A program made the position numbers and the translations under genes. The notes beneath the pieces are model-generated. The model was not told the DNA's origin. It made no database searches and saw only the letters and a list, made by a program, of their open reading frames with translations. A stretch of DNA of 53,179 nucleotides from Lachnospiraceae bacterium (GTDB taxonomy: Bacteria; Bacillota; Clostridia; Lachnospirales; Lachnospiraceae). The stretch covers positions 1 to 53,179 of the forward strand of contig JAAUZU010000004.1 of the NCBI GenBank assembly GCA_014804445.1, given 5' to 3'. Shown piece by piece: positions 23,711 through 32,401 of this stretch (position 1 is its first letter; the number at the start of each line of letters is the position of its first letter).

Positions 23711-23745
23711 GCTAACAACTACTCGAACTCAATCGTCCCCGGCGG
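23711..23745. other. Probable attachment site at the guaA 3' end
   Basis: The element ends at the last codons of guaA, which read on the plus strand CTACTCGAACTCAATCGTCC. The 3' end of guaA is a well-known integration target of tyrosine-integrase elements in Firmicutes. The other copy of the core lies left of the window, so the exact crossover cannot be set. Confidence 0.6.
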
Positions 23746-25263
23746 CTTACTCGTGATATCATACATTACCCGATTCACATGGTTTACCTCGTTGATTATC
23801 CTGCTGGTTACTTTTTGCAGGACTTCCCAGGGAAGCTGGGCGGACTCTGCGGTCATGAAGTCGATGGTGTTGACTGCGCGGAGCGCGATTGCGTAGTCGT
23901 AGGTGCGCTCGTCGCCCATAACGCCGACTGAGCGCATATTGGTCAGGGCTGCGAAATATTGGTTTATACTTCTGTCCAAGCCTGCGGCTGCAATTTCTTC
24001 GCGGTAAATCGCGTCGGCATCCTGTACGATTTTAACCTTTTCGGCGGTTACTTCGCCGATAATGCGGATACCGAGACCGGGACCCGGAAACGGCTGTCTG
24101 AACACTAAATGCTCCGGTATACCCAGTTCCAGCCCGACCTTGCGAACCTCGTCCTTAAACAGATTGCGTAGCGGTTCAATGATTTCCCTGAAATCCACGC
24201 AGTCCGGCAGTCCGCCGACATTGTGATGGGATTTAATGACTGCGGATTCGCCGCCAAGTCCACTTTCCACCACATCGGGATAAATGGTTCCCTGTACGAG
24301 GAAATCCACTGCACCTATTTTTTTTGCCTCTTCTTCAAATACACGGATAAATTCTTCACCGATTATTTTCCGCTTCCGCTCCGGCTCGGACACGCCGGCC
24401 AGTTTTTCATAGAAACGGTTCTGCGCGTTGACACGAATAAAATTCAAATCGTAATTGCCTTCGGGGCCAAAGACTGCCTCTACCTCGTCCCCTTCATTTT
24501 TTCTGAGAAGACCATGGTCTACAAAAACACAAGTCAACTGCTCTCCAACGGCTTTTGACAAAAGCACCGCCGCCACAGAGGAATCCACTCCGCCGGACAA
24601 AGCGCAGAGCACCTTGCCGTTTCCAACCTGTCTGCGGATATTTTCAATCGTTTCGTCCACAAAGGCGTCCATTCTCCAGTCACCACGGCAGCCGCAGATA
24701 TTGCGGACAAAATTGTACAGCATCTTGGAGCCTTCCTGTGTGTGCAGAACCTCCGGATGGAACTGTATTGCATAGAGCTGCTTCTCCGCACATTCAGCCG
24801 CTGCCACCGGGCAGTTTGCGGTAGTTGCTACCGCCCTGAAGCCGGGCGCCATCCGGGAAATATAGTCAAAGTGGCTCATCCAGCAAATTGTATTGGGTGA
24901 AACATCCTGAAAAAGCGCGGAAGAGTTGTCCACATTTACTTCTGTTTTTCCATATTCCCTGACCGCAGCACGCTCAACCTTGCCGCCCAGTACAAGCGAC
25001 ATAACTTGCGCGCCGTAACAGAGTCCTAAAACAGGAATTCCCAACTCAAACAGCTCTTTGGAACAAGTAGCAGCTCCTTCTTCATAGCAACTGCTGGGAC
25101 CTCCCGTCAAAATGATTCCTTTTGGCTGCATCTGCTTAATCTTGTCCAAATCGTACTTATAGGAATAGATTTCACAATATACATTACATTCCCTGACACG
25201 TCTTGCCACCAACTGGTTATACTGACCACCAAAATCAATCACAACCACCAATTCTTTATCCAT
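23719..25263 (-). CDS. guaA: GMP synthase (glutamine-hydrolysing)
   Basis: A 514-residue cytoplasmic enzyme converting XMP, ATP and glutamine to GMP. The N-terminal class I glutamine amidotransferase has GLCYGAQ with the catalytic Cys. The ATP-pyrophosphatase domain has [14 protein letters not shown] near residue 220, and the C-terminus has the dimerisation end PPGTIEFE. Length is normal and the gene is intact despite the element at its 3' end. The start at 25263 follows AGGAGAGG. A consensus promoter lies about 55 bp upstream. Confidence 0.98.
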   Translation of the reverse strand: MDKELVVVIDFGGQYNQLVARRVRECNVYCEIYSYKYDLDKIKQMQPKGIILTGGPSSCYEEGAATCSKELFELGIPVLGLCYGAQVMSLVLGGKVERAAVREYGKTEVNVDNSSALFQDVSPNTICWMSHFDYISRMAPGFRAVATTANCPVAAAECAEKQLYAIQFHPEVLHTQEGSKMLYNFVRNICGCRGDWRMDAFVDETIENIRRQVGNGKVLCALSGGVDSSVAAVLLSKAVGEQLTCVFVDHGLLRKNEGDEVEAVFGPEGNYDLNFIRVNAQNRFYEKLAGVSEPERKRKIIGEEFIRVFEEEAKKIGAVDFLVQGTIYPDVVESGLGGESAVIKSHHNVGGLPDCVDFREIIEPLRNLFKDEVRKVGLELGIPEHLVFRQPFPGPGLGIRIIGEVTAEKVKIVQDADAIYREEIAAAGLDRSINQYFAALTNMRSVGVMGDERTYDYAIALRAVNTIDFMTAESAQLPWEVLQKVTSRIINEVNHVNRVMYDITSKPPGTIEFE

Positions 25264-25318
25264 CTCGCGCCTCTCCTGTCTTATTCTTTGGCAATGCCTG
25301 TAACTTTTTCTGCTTTTT

Positions 25319-25347
25319 ATTATAAGGATAACCTTACTGCTTGTCAA
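25319..25347 (-). promoter_or_regulatory. guaA promoter
   Basis: Perfect TTGACA (25347-25342), 17-base spacer and TATAAT (25324-25319) on the minus strand. The leader is only about 50 nt, which leaves no room for a purine riboswitch. Confidence 0.85.
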
Positions 25348-25410
25348 AAGAATCTTGAGGCAAAAACAACTATATATTCCGAACGCCAATATATTTTGCT
25401 GCAGCTTACC

Positions 25411-25445
25411 GGCATTTTCCGGTCTGAGTCCCAGAAAATGCCATG
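25411..25445. other. Hairpin between guaA and spoIIID
   Basis: GGCATTTTC and GAAAATGCC form a nine-base-pair stem downstream of spoIIID. There is no clear T-run on the spoIIID side, so it is at best a weak terminator. Confidence 0.4.
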
Positions 25446-25498
25446 CAACCGCAGCTTTTTACTGTCTGAAATGGCAGGTAACACCAAATTGTCTATTG

Positions 25499-25762
25499 CT
25501 AAATTCCTACTTTATGCTGGTGTAAATATTTTTCCTTGGTTGCCAGTCCGCCCCTGATGTGCCGCTCTGATTTGTTTACATCCAATACGCATCTGGCTTG
25601 TTTTGCAAGCGTGGGATTAATTTGCATAAGGCGGTCTGTTACGTCTTTATGTACCGTGCTTTTGCTTACGCCGAATGCTTTTGCCGTCTGTCTTACCGTG
25701 GCGTTACATTCAATAATATAATTTGCAATATTAATAGCACGCTCTTCAATATAATCTTTCAA
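25499..25762 (-). CDS. spoIIID: Stage III sporulation transcriptional regulator
   Basis: An 87-residue mother-cell regulator. The sequence matches SpoIIID: ERAINIANYIIE, the HTH TVRQTAKAFGVSKSTVHKDVTDRL, then INPTLAKQ and HIRGGLATKEKY. It starts at TTG after GAGGGG; no earlier in-frame ATG exists (Bacillus also uses a non-ATG start). SpoIIID acts with sigma-E to switch mother-cell genes. Its presence shows the host forms endospores. Confidence 0.95.
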   Translation of the reverse strand: MKDYIEERAINIANYIIECNATVRQTAKAFGVSKSTVHKDVTDRLMQINPTLAKQARCVLDVNKSERHIRGGLATKEKYLHQHKVGI

Positions 25763-25949
25763 AAGAAATCCCCTCAGAACACTTTTTTACATTGTATGAA
25801 GCATTGCAAAGGGTTATGCGCCCCACCTGTGCGAAATATTGTCATTCCGTTGCATATTCGGCAATATCAGTTTATTATATAGATGTCCGGACATTTCACG
25901 GTCTTGGACAGCTTGCCAATGCTTCATATATAAAAACAGGAGGCGCTTT

Positions 25950-27692
25950 ATGTTTGAAATCAAAGAGCAATTTTATCTTAACGGAAGTCCCTTTCAGATT
26001 ATTTCGGGGGCAGTTCACTACTTCAGAATCGTTCCCGAGTACTGGCGGGACCGTCTTGAAAAACTGGTCAACATGGGTTGCAACACGGTTGAGACATATA
26101 TTCCATGGAACTTTCATGAACCGAATAAAGGCAGGTTTTTGTGGGATGGCATGAGAAATATATGCAAATTCATCGAAACAGCAACCGAGCTTGGGCTTTA
26201 TATCATTCTCCGTCCCTCGCCATATATCTGCGCAGAATGGGAGTTTGGCGGGCTTCCTGCGTGGCTGCTCAAAGACAAAAATATGCGGCTCCGCTGCTCC
26301 TACCCACCATATCTTGAAGCGGTGCGGGAGTACTACAATGTGCTGATACCAAAGCTTGCGCCCTATCAGATTGACAGGGGCGGAAATATTATTTTAATAC
26401 AAATTGAAAATGAGTATGGCTATTATGGCAATGACACGGCTTATCTTGCATTTCTCAGAGATACCATGCGTAAGCTCGGCGTAACCGTTCCCTTTGTGAC
26501 CTCGGACGGTCCATGGAGCGAGCCAATTTTTAAATCGGGCTTGGTTGAGGGCGCACTGCCCACCGGAAATTTCGGTTCCGGTGCAGAATGGCAGTTTGCA
26601 CAGATGAAACAATTTATCGGCGAAGATAAGCCCCTGATGTGCATGGAATTCTGGAACGGCTGGTTTGACGCCTGGGGTGAAACTCATCACACCACCGCTC
26701 CCGAAAAAGCCGCTGCTGAGCTGGAGGAACTTTTAAAACGTGGCAGCCTCAATTTTTACATGTTTGAAGGCGGCACAAATTTTGGTTTCATGAGCGGCAG
26801 AAACAGCGGAAACCCCACAGCGGACGTCACCTCCTACGACTATGACGCGCCGCTCACCGAGGACGGGCAGATTACCGAAAAGTACAGCTGCTTCAAAGCG
26901 GTTATTGCAAAATACAAAGACTTTCAAGAAATTCCCTTGACGACCAAAATCAGCCGGAAAGCCTATGGTGAAATTCAATGTACAGGGAAAGCGGACTTGT
27001 TTTCCGTGATAGAAAAAATTTCTGCGCCTGTCCATTCTCCCTATCCGCTGACCATGGAGGATGTCAATCAGAATTATGGCTATATTCTTTACCGTCTGAA
27101 AATAAAAGACGGCGAAACGGTAAATGAAATCCGCCTCGAGAACGCGGCAGACAGGGTTATCTGCTGCCATGACGGTACGTATCTTTACACCGCCTTCGGC
27201 GATAACATGCATGAAAAATTTGAACCCGAGAAAAAGCGGGCAGGCGGTAACATTGATCTTTTATGCGAAAATATCGGCAGGGAAAATTTCGGCACAGGGC
27301 TTGAAAATCAGCGCAAGGGAATTGCAGGCGGCGTAAAAATCAACGACCACCGATATTTCGGGTATGATATTTTTCCGCTGCCTCTCGATGAAAAACAGCT
27401 TGAAAGTCTTGATTTTGAAGCGGGCTATGCAGAGCATATTCCGGCTTTTTACAAATTTGAGTTTGAAGCTGCAGAACTATGTGATACCTTCCTCGATACA
27501 GAGGGATTCGGCAAGGGATGCGCCTTTATAAACGGGTTTAATCTGGGGCGTTTTTGGGAAATCGGTCCCCAGAAAAGGCTGTATATTCCTGCACCATTGC
27601 TGAAAAAAGGGAAAAACACCATTATCCTTTTTGAAACCGAGGGTAAAGTATCGGAAAAAATTACACTTTGCGATACGCCCGATTTGGGATAA
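25950..27692 (+). CDS. Beta-galactosidase, glycoside hydrolase family 35
   Basis: A 580-residue retaining glycosidase of family GH35. The catalytic acid/base is Glu155 in QIENEYG and the nucleophile Glu233 in MCMEFWNGW, within a TIM barrel (residues 1-330) that begins with the characteristic ISGAVHYFRI. C-terminal beta domains end GCAFINGFNLGRFW, the usual jelly-roll. No signal peptide, so it is cytoplasmic and acts on imported oligosaccharides. The ATG at 25950 follows AGGAGGCG. Followed by a strong terminator. Confidence 0.95.
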   Translation: MFEIKEQFYLNGSPFQIISGAVHYFRIVPEYWRDRLEKLVNMGCNTVETYIPWNFHEPNKGRFLWDGMRNICKFIETATELGLYIILRPSPYICAEWEFGGLPAWLLKDKNMRLRCSYPPYLEAVREYYNVLIPKLAPYQIDRGGNIILIQIENEYGYYGNDTAYLAFLRDTMRKLGVTVPFVTSDGPWSEPIFKSGLVEGALPTGNFGSGAEWQFAQMKQFIGEDKPLMCMEFWNGWFDAWGETHHTTAPEKAAAELEELLKRGSLNFYMFEGGTNFGFMSGRNSGNPTADVTSYDYDAPLTEDGQITEKYSCFKAVIAKYKDFQEIPLTTKISRKAYGEIQCTGKADLFSVIEKISAPVHSPYPLTMEDVNQNYGYILYRLKIKDGETVNEIRLENAADRVICCHDGTYLYTAFGDNMHEKFEPEKKRAGGNIDLLCENIGRENFGTGLENQRKGIAGGVKINDHRYFGYDIFPLPLDEKQLESLDFEAGYAEHIPAFYKFEFEAAELCDTFLDTEGFGKGCAFINGFNLGRFWEIGPQKRLYIPAPLLKKGKNTIILFETEGKVSEKITLCDTPDLG

Positions 27693-27699
27693 CGCTCAT

Positions 27700-27750
27700 G
27701 GGGACCGGACAATATAGCAAAGACGGCTTTTTCTATATTGACTGGTCCCC
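27700..27750 (+). terminator. Terminator after the GH35 gene
   Basis: GGGGACC with an inner AATATAG pairs with CTATATT and GGTCCCC, followed by GTTGTTTT. A long bipartite stem directly after the GH35 stop. Confidence 0.85.
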
Positions 27751-27799
27751 GTTGTTTTGCGCGTCATTTCGTCTTTTACACCCCGACTCGGAATACTGA

Positions 27800-27955
27800 T
27801 TAAAAATCATACTCGTCCGGATTAAGCCCTGCCTCTATCAACAATTCCCTGCGTTCGTCCGCATACATAAATTCCAATGCTTCCGCATTCAGCCCTGACA
27901 ATTCCAATTCTGTCATCTGTTCCTCGGCCTCTTCCATATAAACCATACAATTCAT
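27800..27955 (-). CDS. Small acidic protein (51 aa)
   Basis: A 51-residue protein opening MNCMVYMEEAEEQMTELELSG and ending LNPDEYDF. AGGAGGTG precedes the ATG with good spacing, and it lies 11 bp after another tiny gene in the same direction. It is strongly acidic and helical. No family recognised. Its ribosome site and close tandem layout support a real gene. Confidence 0.62.
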   Translation of the reverse strand: MNCMVYMEEAEEQMTELELSGLNAEALEFMYADERRELLIEAGLNPDEYDF

Positions 27956-27966
27956 ACGTGCACCTC

Positions 27967-28086
27967 CTAATCCAATACTTCATCATTTTTGCAAGTTTCA
28001 TAATATCGACATGTAACGCAAAACCTGCTGCAATACTTCCAATTCATATTGAAAGCTTTTTTAATCCAATACCATAACCTTTTCAT
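27967..28086 (-). CDS. Cys-rich basic mini-protein (39 aa)
   Basis: A 39-residue protein starting MKRLWYWIKKAF, then a four-cysteine cluster (CxxxCxxCxxxxC, residues about 19-31) rich in Tyr and Arg, and an acidic end. GGAGG precedes the ATG at 28086. The Cys spacing could bind a metal or an iron-sulfur cluster. It could also be a precursor peptide, but no modification enzyme is nearby. Transcribed divergently from the BlaI/M56 pair. Confidence 0.6.
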   Translation of the reverse strand: MKRLWYWIKKAFNMNWKYCSRFCVTCRYYETCKNDEVLD

Positions 28087-28268
28087 GTGTCCTCCATTAT
28101 TTTCCCGTCTCTGTCAAAATACATCCGATTTCAATTTGTACCTGTAAACTGCCCCTCGCTCCGCTTCAGGATTCTTCTCTCCCCATCTCAATTTCCATTT
28201 TAAATGATTCTATGTACAAAAAAACGGACTTATAAACACAAATTTGTACTAAAAATTGCATAATTCAA

Positions 28269-28285
28269 TGTCAAAATATTGTCAA
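28269..28285 (-). promoter_or_regulatory. Candidate promoter(s) for the two tiny genes
   Basis: Two TTGACA hexamers on the minus strand (28285-28280 and 28274-28269), 11 bp apart, each have a possible -10 17 bases on (TATGCA or TAGTAC). They lie about 180 bp upstream of the Cys-rich gene. Weak -10 boxes limit confidence. Confidence 0.4.
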
Positions 28286-28320
28286 CTACATTTTAACCGA
28301 ATTTCATATCCAAAACCCTA

Positions 28321-28380
28321 TTGACACATCCAGACTATTGTGATAGTCTATCTCTATCAGCAGACTATTCCAATAGTCTG
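28321..28380 (+). promoter_or_regulatory. Promoter and twin operator dyads of the BlaI/M56 operon
   Basis: TTGACA at 28321-28326, a 17-bp spacer and TAGTCT at 28344 give a promoter. Dyad 1, AGACTATTGTGATAGTCT (28332-28349), covers spacer and -10. Dyad 2, CAGACTATTCCAATAGTCTG (28361-28380), covers the start region. Both are perfect inverted repeats sharing ACTAT/ATAGT arms. Such paired dyads are how BlaI/MecI dimers repress their own operon; the encoded BlaI homologue is the likely ligand. Confidence 0.72.
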
Positions 28381-28481
28381 CTGTAATAACCAAAGTTACA
28401 TAACCTGCTTAAAACCGCTTTTACTACCTTTTTACATTTATCAAACAGGTAACTGCGAAACTCATTATTTGCCGGTTTCGA

Positions 28482-28616
28482 ATTGTGTATGTTATGTATT
28501 CCATAAGCAGACCCTTGCTTACCGTCGGTACTTAGCGAGGTATTTTCGAGCTTAGTACCGCTACGGTAAGCTCGGAGCGAAAGCGAGTCTGCGTTGGAAT
28601 ATATAACATACACAAT
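28482..28616. repeat. 135-bp palindromic repeat, copy 1
   Basis: Terminal inverted repeats (ATTGTGTATGTTATGTATTCC and its near complement) enclose a second inner stem (CTTACCGT...ACGGTAAG) and GCAGAC/GTCTGC arms, so the whole unit can fold into one long hairpin. A second copy of identical length and orientation lies at 36573-36707. It is in the leader between the BlaI-operon promoter and its first gene. Mobile MITE-like origin is inferred. Confidence 0.75.
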
Positions 28617-28685
28617 GACAACAGCATAATTCCTACGTTTTGCAACTACCCAAATTTCATCAACCCACGAAAGGAGAGATACCCC

Positions 28686-29039
28686 GTGAAACTATTTGAT
28701 TCCGAACTCAAGGTGATGGAAGTTTTGTGGGAGCTGGGCGAAAAGCCGGCGAAGGACATTGTAGATGTACTTTCGGCGCGCATTGGCTGGAACAAAAACA
28801 CCACCTACACTGTCATTAAAAAGTGTATCGAAAAGGGCGCCATAGAGCGCGAGGAACCCGGATTCCTGTGCCGCCCCCTCGTCACAAAGGATGAGGTTGC
28901 ACAGAGTGAAACCGAACAGCTTATCGACAAAATGTTCGGCGGCTCGAGCGAACTGTTTTTTTCATCCTTCTTAAGAAATCAGGGAATTTCAGAGGAAGAG
29001 GCTGACAGGCTTTACAAGATGATACAGGACGCAAAATAG
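28686..29039 (+). CDS. BlaI/MecI-family repressor
   Basis: A 117-residue winged-helix repressor. LFDSELKVMEVLWELGEKPAKDIVDVL and NKNTTYTVIKKCIEKGAI are the family's DNA-binding core, followed by a helical dimerisation tail. It starts at GTG, 9 bases after AAAGGAG. In the family the repressor is inactivated by proteolysis when the M56 sensor sees its signal. The operon lacks a beta-lactamase gene, so the signal is probably another cell-wall or envelope stress. Confidence 0.9.
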   Translation: MKLFDSELKVMEVLWELGEKPAKDIVDVLSARIGWNKNTTYTVIKKCIEKGAIEREEPGFLCRPLVTKDEVAQSETEQLIDKMFGGSSELFFSSFLRNQGISEEEADRLYKMIQDAK

Positions 29040-29101
29040 CCGGCTTTTACAAACACAGCAAAGAAGCGCTTTCCACCGGAGCGTTTCGGAATGGAGGAAA
29101 A

Positions 29102-30649
29102 ATGTTACATTTCAGAATGAATATGCCATTTTACCTTATGGCATTTTATGGAAGTATTATGATTATCATCGTTCTTATTATGAGAGGACTGTTCAAAAAC
29201 AGACTGCCCAAATTTGTCTTTCCCGCGCTTTGGTGCGTGGTGCTCATCCGCCTGCTTGTGCCTTTTTCTTTGAGCAGTCCTTTGAGCATGAAGGTGCCGG
29301 CTATTTTTGATAAGGTCACCTACGTTTCCCAGACGGCCGAAACCACCGCTTACATTGTAGAAGAACAGTCACCTGTACTTTTGGAAGGCGGAGCTGACAC
29401 AACAGTTATTGCTGTTTCCCAGGATGTGTATGAAACCTCCAATGCCGCTTCCCAATATACAAAAAATAGTGCCGCTTTTGTATTCCAGCCGCGCGTTCTG
29501 ATACTTGGCGCTTACCTTCTGGGGCTTGCAGTTACAATCGGCTTGTTAGCTCTGCAAAAATACCGTTGCACGAAACGATTAAAGAACCGGCTTTTGGTAG
29601 AGCACAACGAGACTATCAATACTATGCTCCGCGAGATGGATATGGGACATATACCGGTATTTACCTGCGATGAAATTGCGTCTCCTTTGGTAAGCGGTTT
29701 GCTGAACCCCAGTATTTATCTGCCCACTCGCATGAATTTTCAGGACACTGTCCTTTTACGCCACATTCTGGCACACGAGACAATGCACATCAAGAGGCAT
29801 GACAATTATGCAAAGGCAGTGATGCTGCTGACGCTCTGCCTGCACTGCTTTAACCCTCTGGTATGGATTATGTCAAAGTATCTTTCCGCCGATTTGGAAA
29901 ATGCCTGTGACGCCGCTCTCCTGAAATCGTACGATACAGAAGAACGCAAGGTCTACGCCATGAGCCTGCTGTCCATGGCGGTAAGCCGCAGCCACACCAC
30001 CCTGCTTTACAGTGCTTTTTCCAGAACAGAAATTGAAAAACGCGTCAAAAACATTTTACATTATAAAAAAGCTTCTGCTTTGATACTTGCCTTTTCTTTT
30101 CTGTTCCTCATATGCGGAACCACAGTCTTTGCAACCGGCGTGCAGGCTCCCTTTTCCTCCTATCTGTCGCCCTATTGTGTAAGTTCTAACTGCCGCTGGG
30201 GGTGCTATGTCGATATCACACGGGATATTTATTTAGGTGAAAATGCGCAGAGACGGGCAGAAAATGTCATCATAGATGTATTAAAGTCCGACAACACGAA
30301 CGACCCTGAAATCATGGAAGAACAGATAAAAGCCGCCCTCGCTGAAACCTTCGGCGTAGAAAAAGGCGCGTTCCGCGTCGTATTCTCCCTCTGTCTGGAC
30401 GACGAAGAAAAATACGCGGAATATGCCGATTGGGACATATTCCGCGATGAAGACGGTATTTTTTCCTATCATGGTGAGAAGGTTCGCGTCTGCACGGACG
30501 AACTCGCCGGCATGCACATAGACCGGGACGGCACCATTGATATCGCCATACATCGTGACCGTTACGGATTTATCTCCGGCATAACGGCACAGCATGAAGG
30601 CGAAGAAATGTTTGACGAACAGACAAGGAGCTATGGACTGAACAGATAA
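29102..30649 (+). CDS. M56-family membrane metallopeptidase sensor (BlaR1-like)
   Basis: A 515-residue integral membrane protein. Four or so membrane segments lie near residues 10-30, 40-58, 130-152 and 320-342. The cytoplasmic zinc site HETMH is at 225-229 with a further ligand in ENACDA near 266. The extracellular part (about 345-515) is acidic and not a penicillin-binding domain, so it is not a beta-lactam sensor of the classical type. Paired with the BlaI homologue 62 bp upstream. Its stop codon abuts the GH5 stop, tail to tail. Confidence 0.88.
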   Translation: MLHFRMNMPFYLMAFYGSIMIIIVLIMRGLFKNRLPKFVFPALWCVVLIRLLVPFSLSSPLSMKVPAIFDKVTYVSQTAETTAYIVEEQSPVLLEGGADTTVIAVSQDVYETSNAASQYTKNSAAFVFQPRVLILGAYLLGLAVTIGLLALQKYRCTKRLKNRLLVEHNETINTMLREMDMGHIPVFTCDEIASPLVSGLLNPSIYLPTRMNFQDTVLLRHILAHETMHIKRHDNYAKAVMLLTLCLHCFNPLVWIMSKYLSADLENACDAALLKSYDTEERKVYAMSLLSMAVSRSHTTLLYSAFSRTEIEKRVKNILHYKKASALILAFSFLFLICGTTVFATGVQAPFSSYLSPYCVSSNCRWGCYVDITRDIYLGENAQRRAENVIIDVLKSDNTNDPEIMEEQIKAALAETFGVEKGAFRVVFSLCLDDEEKYAEYADWDIFRDEDGIFSYHGEKVRVCTDELAGMHIDRDGTIDIAIHRDRYGFISGITAQHEGEEMFDEQTRSYGLNR

Positions 30650-32350
30650 TTACTCCGATACTTTCATGTCCTTGCTTCCGCTGACGATAAAACCGATATC
30701 TTTTACTGAAGACCCTGCTGCAATGCTTCCATTATAATCCTTGCTGGTGATATGCAGAACCTTATCGGCGGTCGAGTAATCTCCGTTCCAGCCGTCCACA
30801 AGCGTAACTGCCTCGCTGAAGGGAACATCGATTTCCCACTTATCACAGGATACGGAGGAAGTATTCTGCAGGGTTAATTCGTACTGATAGAAGGCTTTTC
30901 CATCAGACTCCCAGCTATTCTTCAATTCTGCTGTGTATGTAATATCTCCATTTGTCAGGGTAACTGACGCAGCAGAACTGCCGGTTCCTGTCGAACCTCC
31001 CTGCCCGTTATTTCCCTGTCCGGCGGAGGAATTGCCGTTATTCCCCTGTCCGTTAGCGGAACCACCGCTGTTTTGCCCGATAGAAGCAATATCGGCGTTT
31101 TCACCGGTCAGCATTTTGTACAGCCATTTTCCGGAAGCGCTCAAATCGCTCTCCGTAAAACCGGAAACCTTGTTACAACTGCTGTTTAGAATAGATGCAG
31201 TTTCTGCCTTATTGGATAAACTCCATGCGACATAACTGACACCATAGCTATTCATGGTGCTCACCCACTGATTTGCCTGTTTTTCATCTATGCCCCCATT
31301 GCCGCTTGCATCGCAAATACCATATTCTGACACAAATATGGGCAGTCCCGCGTCAATCGCGGCAGTCATGGTATTGCGCAGGGATTCTTTATGTGTCGCC
31401 GCATAAAAATGCAGGGAATACATAATATTGTCATAACCCGTAATAGGATCTACTGCCGCCTGATCCACAAACTGCGACCAGTTTGGCGTACCTACAATGA
31501 TAATACCATCCTCGTCATAGGAACGAATCACCGCTATCACTTCCTCTGCGTAGGATTTGATGTCTTTCCAGCTCGTTCCGCCGTTCGGCTCATTGCAGAT
31601 TTCATACAGAACATTGTTGTAACCGGCGTATTTCTCCGCCATCTCCGCAAAAAATTGCTTTGCCGAATCCTTATAGGTATTTGGATCCTGATCCGTCAAG
31701 ACATGCCAATCAATAATGACATACATGTCAAGTGACGTGGCATATGACACTCCGTTATGGATTAATTCCTTTAATGCCTTTTGGTCACCGCCGCTGCAAT
31801 AACCCCCATATTCTATTGTATACATGGCGAGCCTTATGACATTGACATTCCACTCTTCCCGAAACTGCTTAAAACAGTCTTCATTGACATAGTCAGGAAA
31901 CCATGCCAGACCGTGGGTGCTGATTCCTTTTAACTGCACCGCTGCTCCGTTCTCATCGGTAAGCTGGGTGCCGTTCACCTGAAGCGCACCCGCTGTGGAG
32001 GGATATGCCGTTCCGGGAAACGCAGTCGGCTTTGCGGGCTTCGTCTCCTGCTCTTCCTGATTGTCCTCCGTAACTGCATCCTGTTCATCCGGCTTGGGAG
32101 TCTTTGAGGGCTTTGGCTTTTTCTCATCTGCTTCACTCTCCGGCTCCGTCGCATCCGTTTCCGTATTTTCATCCGTCAATTCTTCAGTATTGTCCGGCAG
32201 CGATTCTGTTTCTTCGCCCTCCGCGTCCTGCTCTGTCTGCTGAAGGCTCTTGTCGGATACTTCTTCTGCCTTTTTTCCACAGCCCTGTATAAAAAGCGAT
32301 AAAATCAATATGACCGCCATACCCATCGCATAATATTTTCTTCTTTTCAT
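30650..32350 (-). CDS. GH5 cellulase/endoglucanase lipoprotein with CBM2-like domain
   Basis: A 566-residue surface enzyme. A lipobox (FIQGC, Cys24) is followed by about 100 residues of acidic, Pro/Thr-rich linker. The family 5 domain spans about 125-425 with acid/base Glu254 (ICNEPNGG) and nucleophile Glu342 (FVSEYG), plus IDWHVL and HFYAATH. A Gly/Asn/Ser linker leads to a C-terminal CBM2-type cellulose-binding domain (about 465-566) with WEIDVPF and GWNGDY. The ATG at 32350 follows GGGAGG. Likely cleaves beta-1,4-glucans at the cell surface. Confidence 0.92.
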   Translation of the reverse strand: MKRRKYYAMGMAVILILSLFIQGCGKKAEEVSDKSLQQTEQDAEGEETESLPDNTEELTDENTETDATEPESEADEKKPKPSKTPKPDEQDAVTEDNQEEQETKPAKPTAFPGTAYPSTAGALQVNGTQLTDENGAAVQLKGISTHGLAWFPDYVNEDCFKQFREEWNVNVIRLAMYTIEYGGYCSGGDQKALKELIHNGVSYATSLDMYVIIDWHVLTDQDPNTYKDSAKQFFAEMAEKYAGYNNVLYEICNEPNGGTSWKDIKSYAEEVIAVIRSYDEDGIIIVGTPNWSQFVDQAAVDPITGYDNIMYSLHFYAATHKESLRNTMTAAIDAGLPIFVSEYGICDASGNGGIDEKQANQWVSTMNSYGVSYVAWSLSNKAETASILNSSCNKVSGFTESDLSASGKWLYKMLTGENADIASIGQNSGGSANGQGNNGNSSAGQGNNGQGGSTGTGSSAASVTLTNGDITYTAELKNSWESDGKAFYQYELTLQNTSSVSCDKWEIDVPFSEAVTLVDGWNGDYSTADKVLHITSKDYNGSIAAGSSVKDIGFIVSGSKDMKVSE

Positions 32351-32401
32351 AGTTCCTCCCATTCCACCGCAGCATGGCAAGGCGCCGCGGGTTTCTTCCT
32401 G

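Noticed and set aside
25264..25347. Purine riboswitch for guaA
   Set aside because: The consensus promoter leaves a leader of about 50 nt, too short, and no aptamer core is visible.
28365..28613. Paralogous small proteins encoded by both 135-bp repeats
   Set aside because: The two matching frames exist only because the repeat DNA is shared; no ribosome site, and the conserved changes follow the DNA stems rather than codons.
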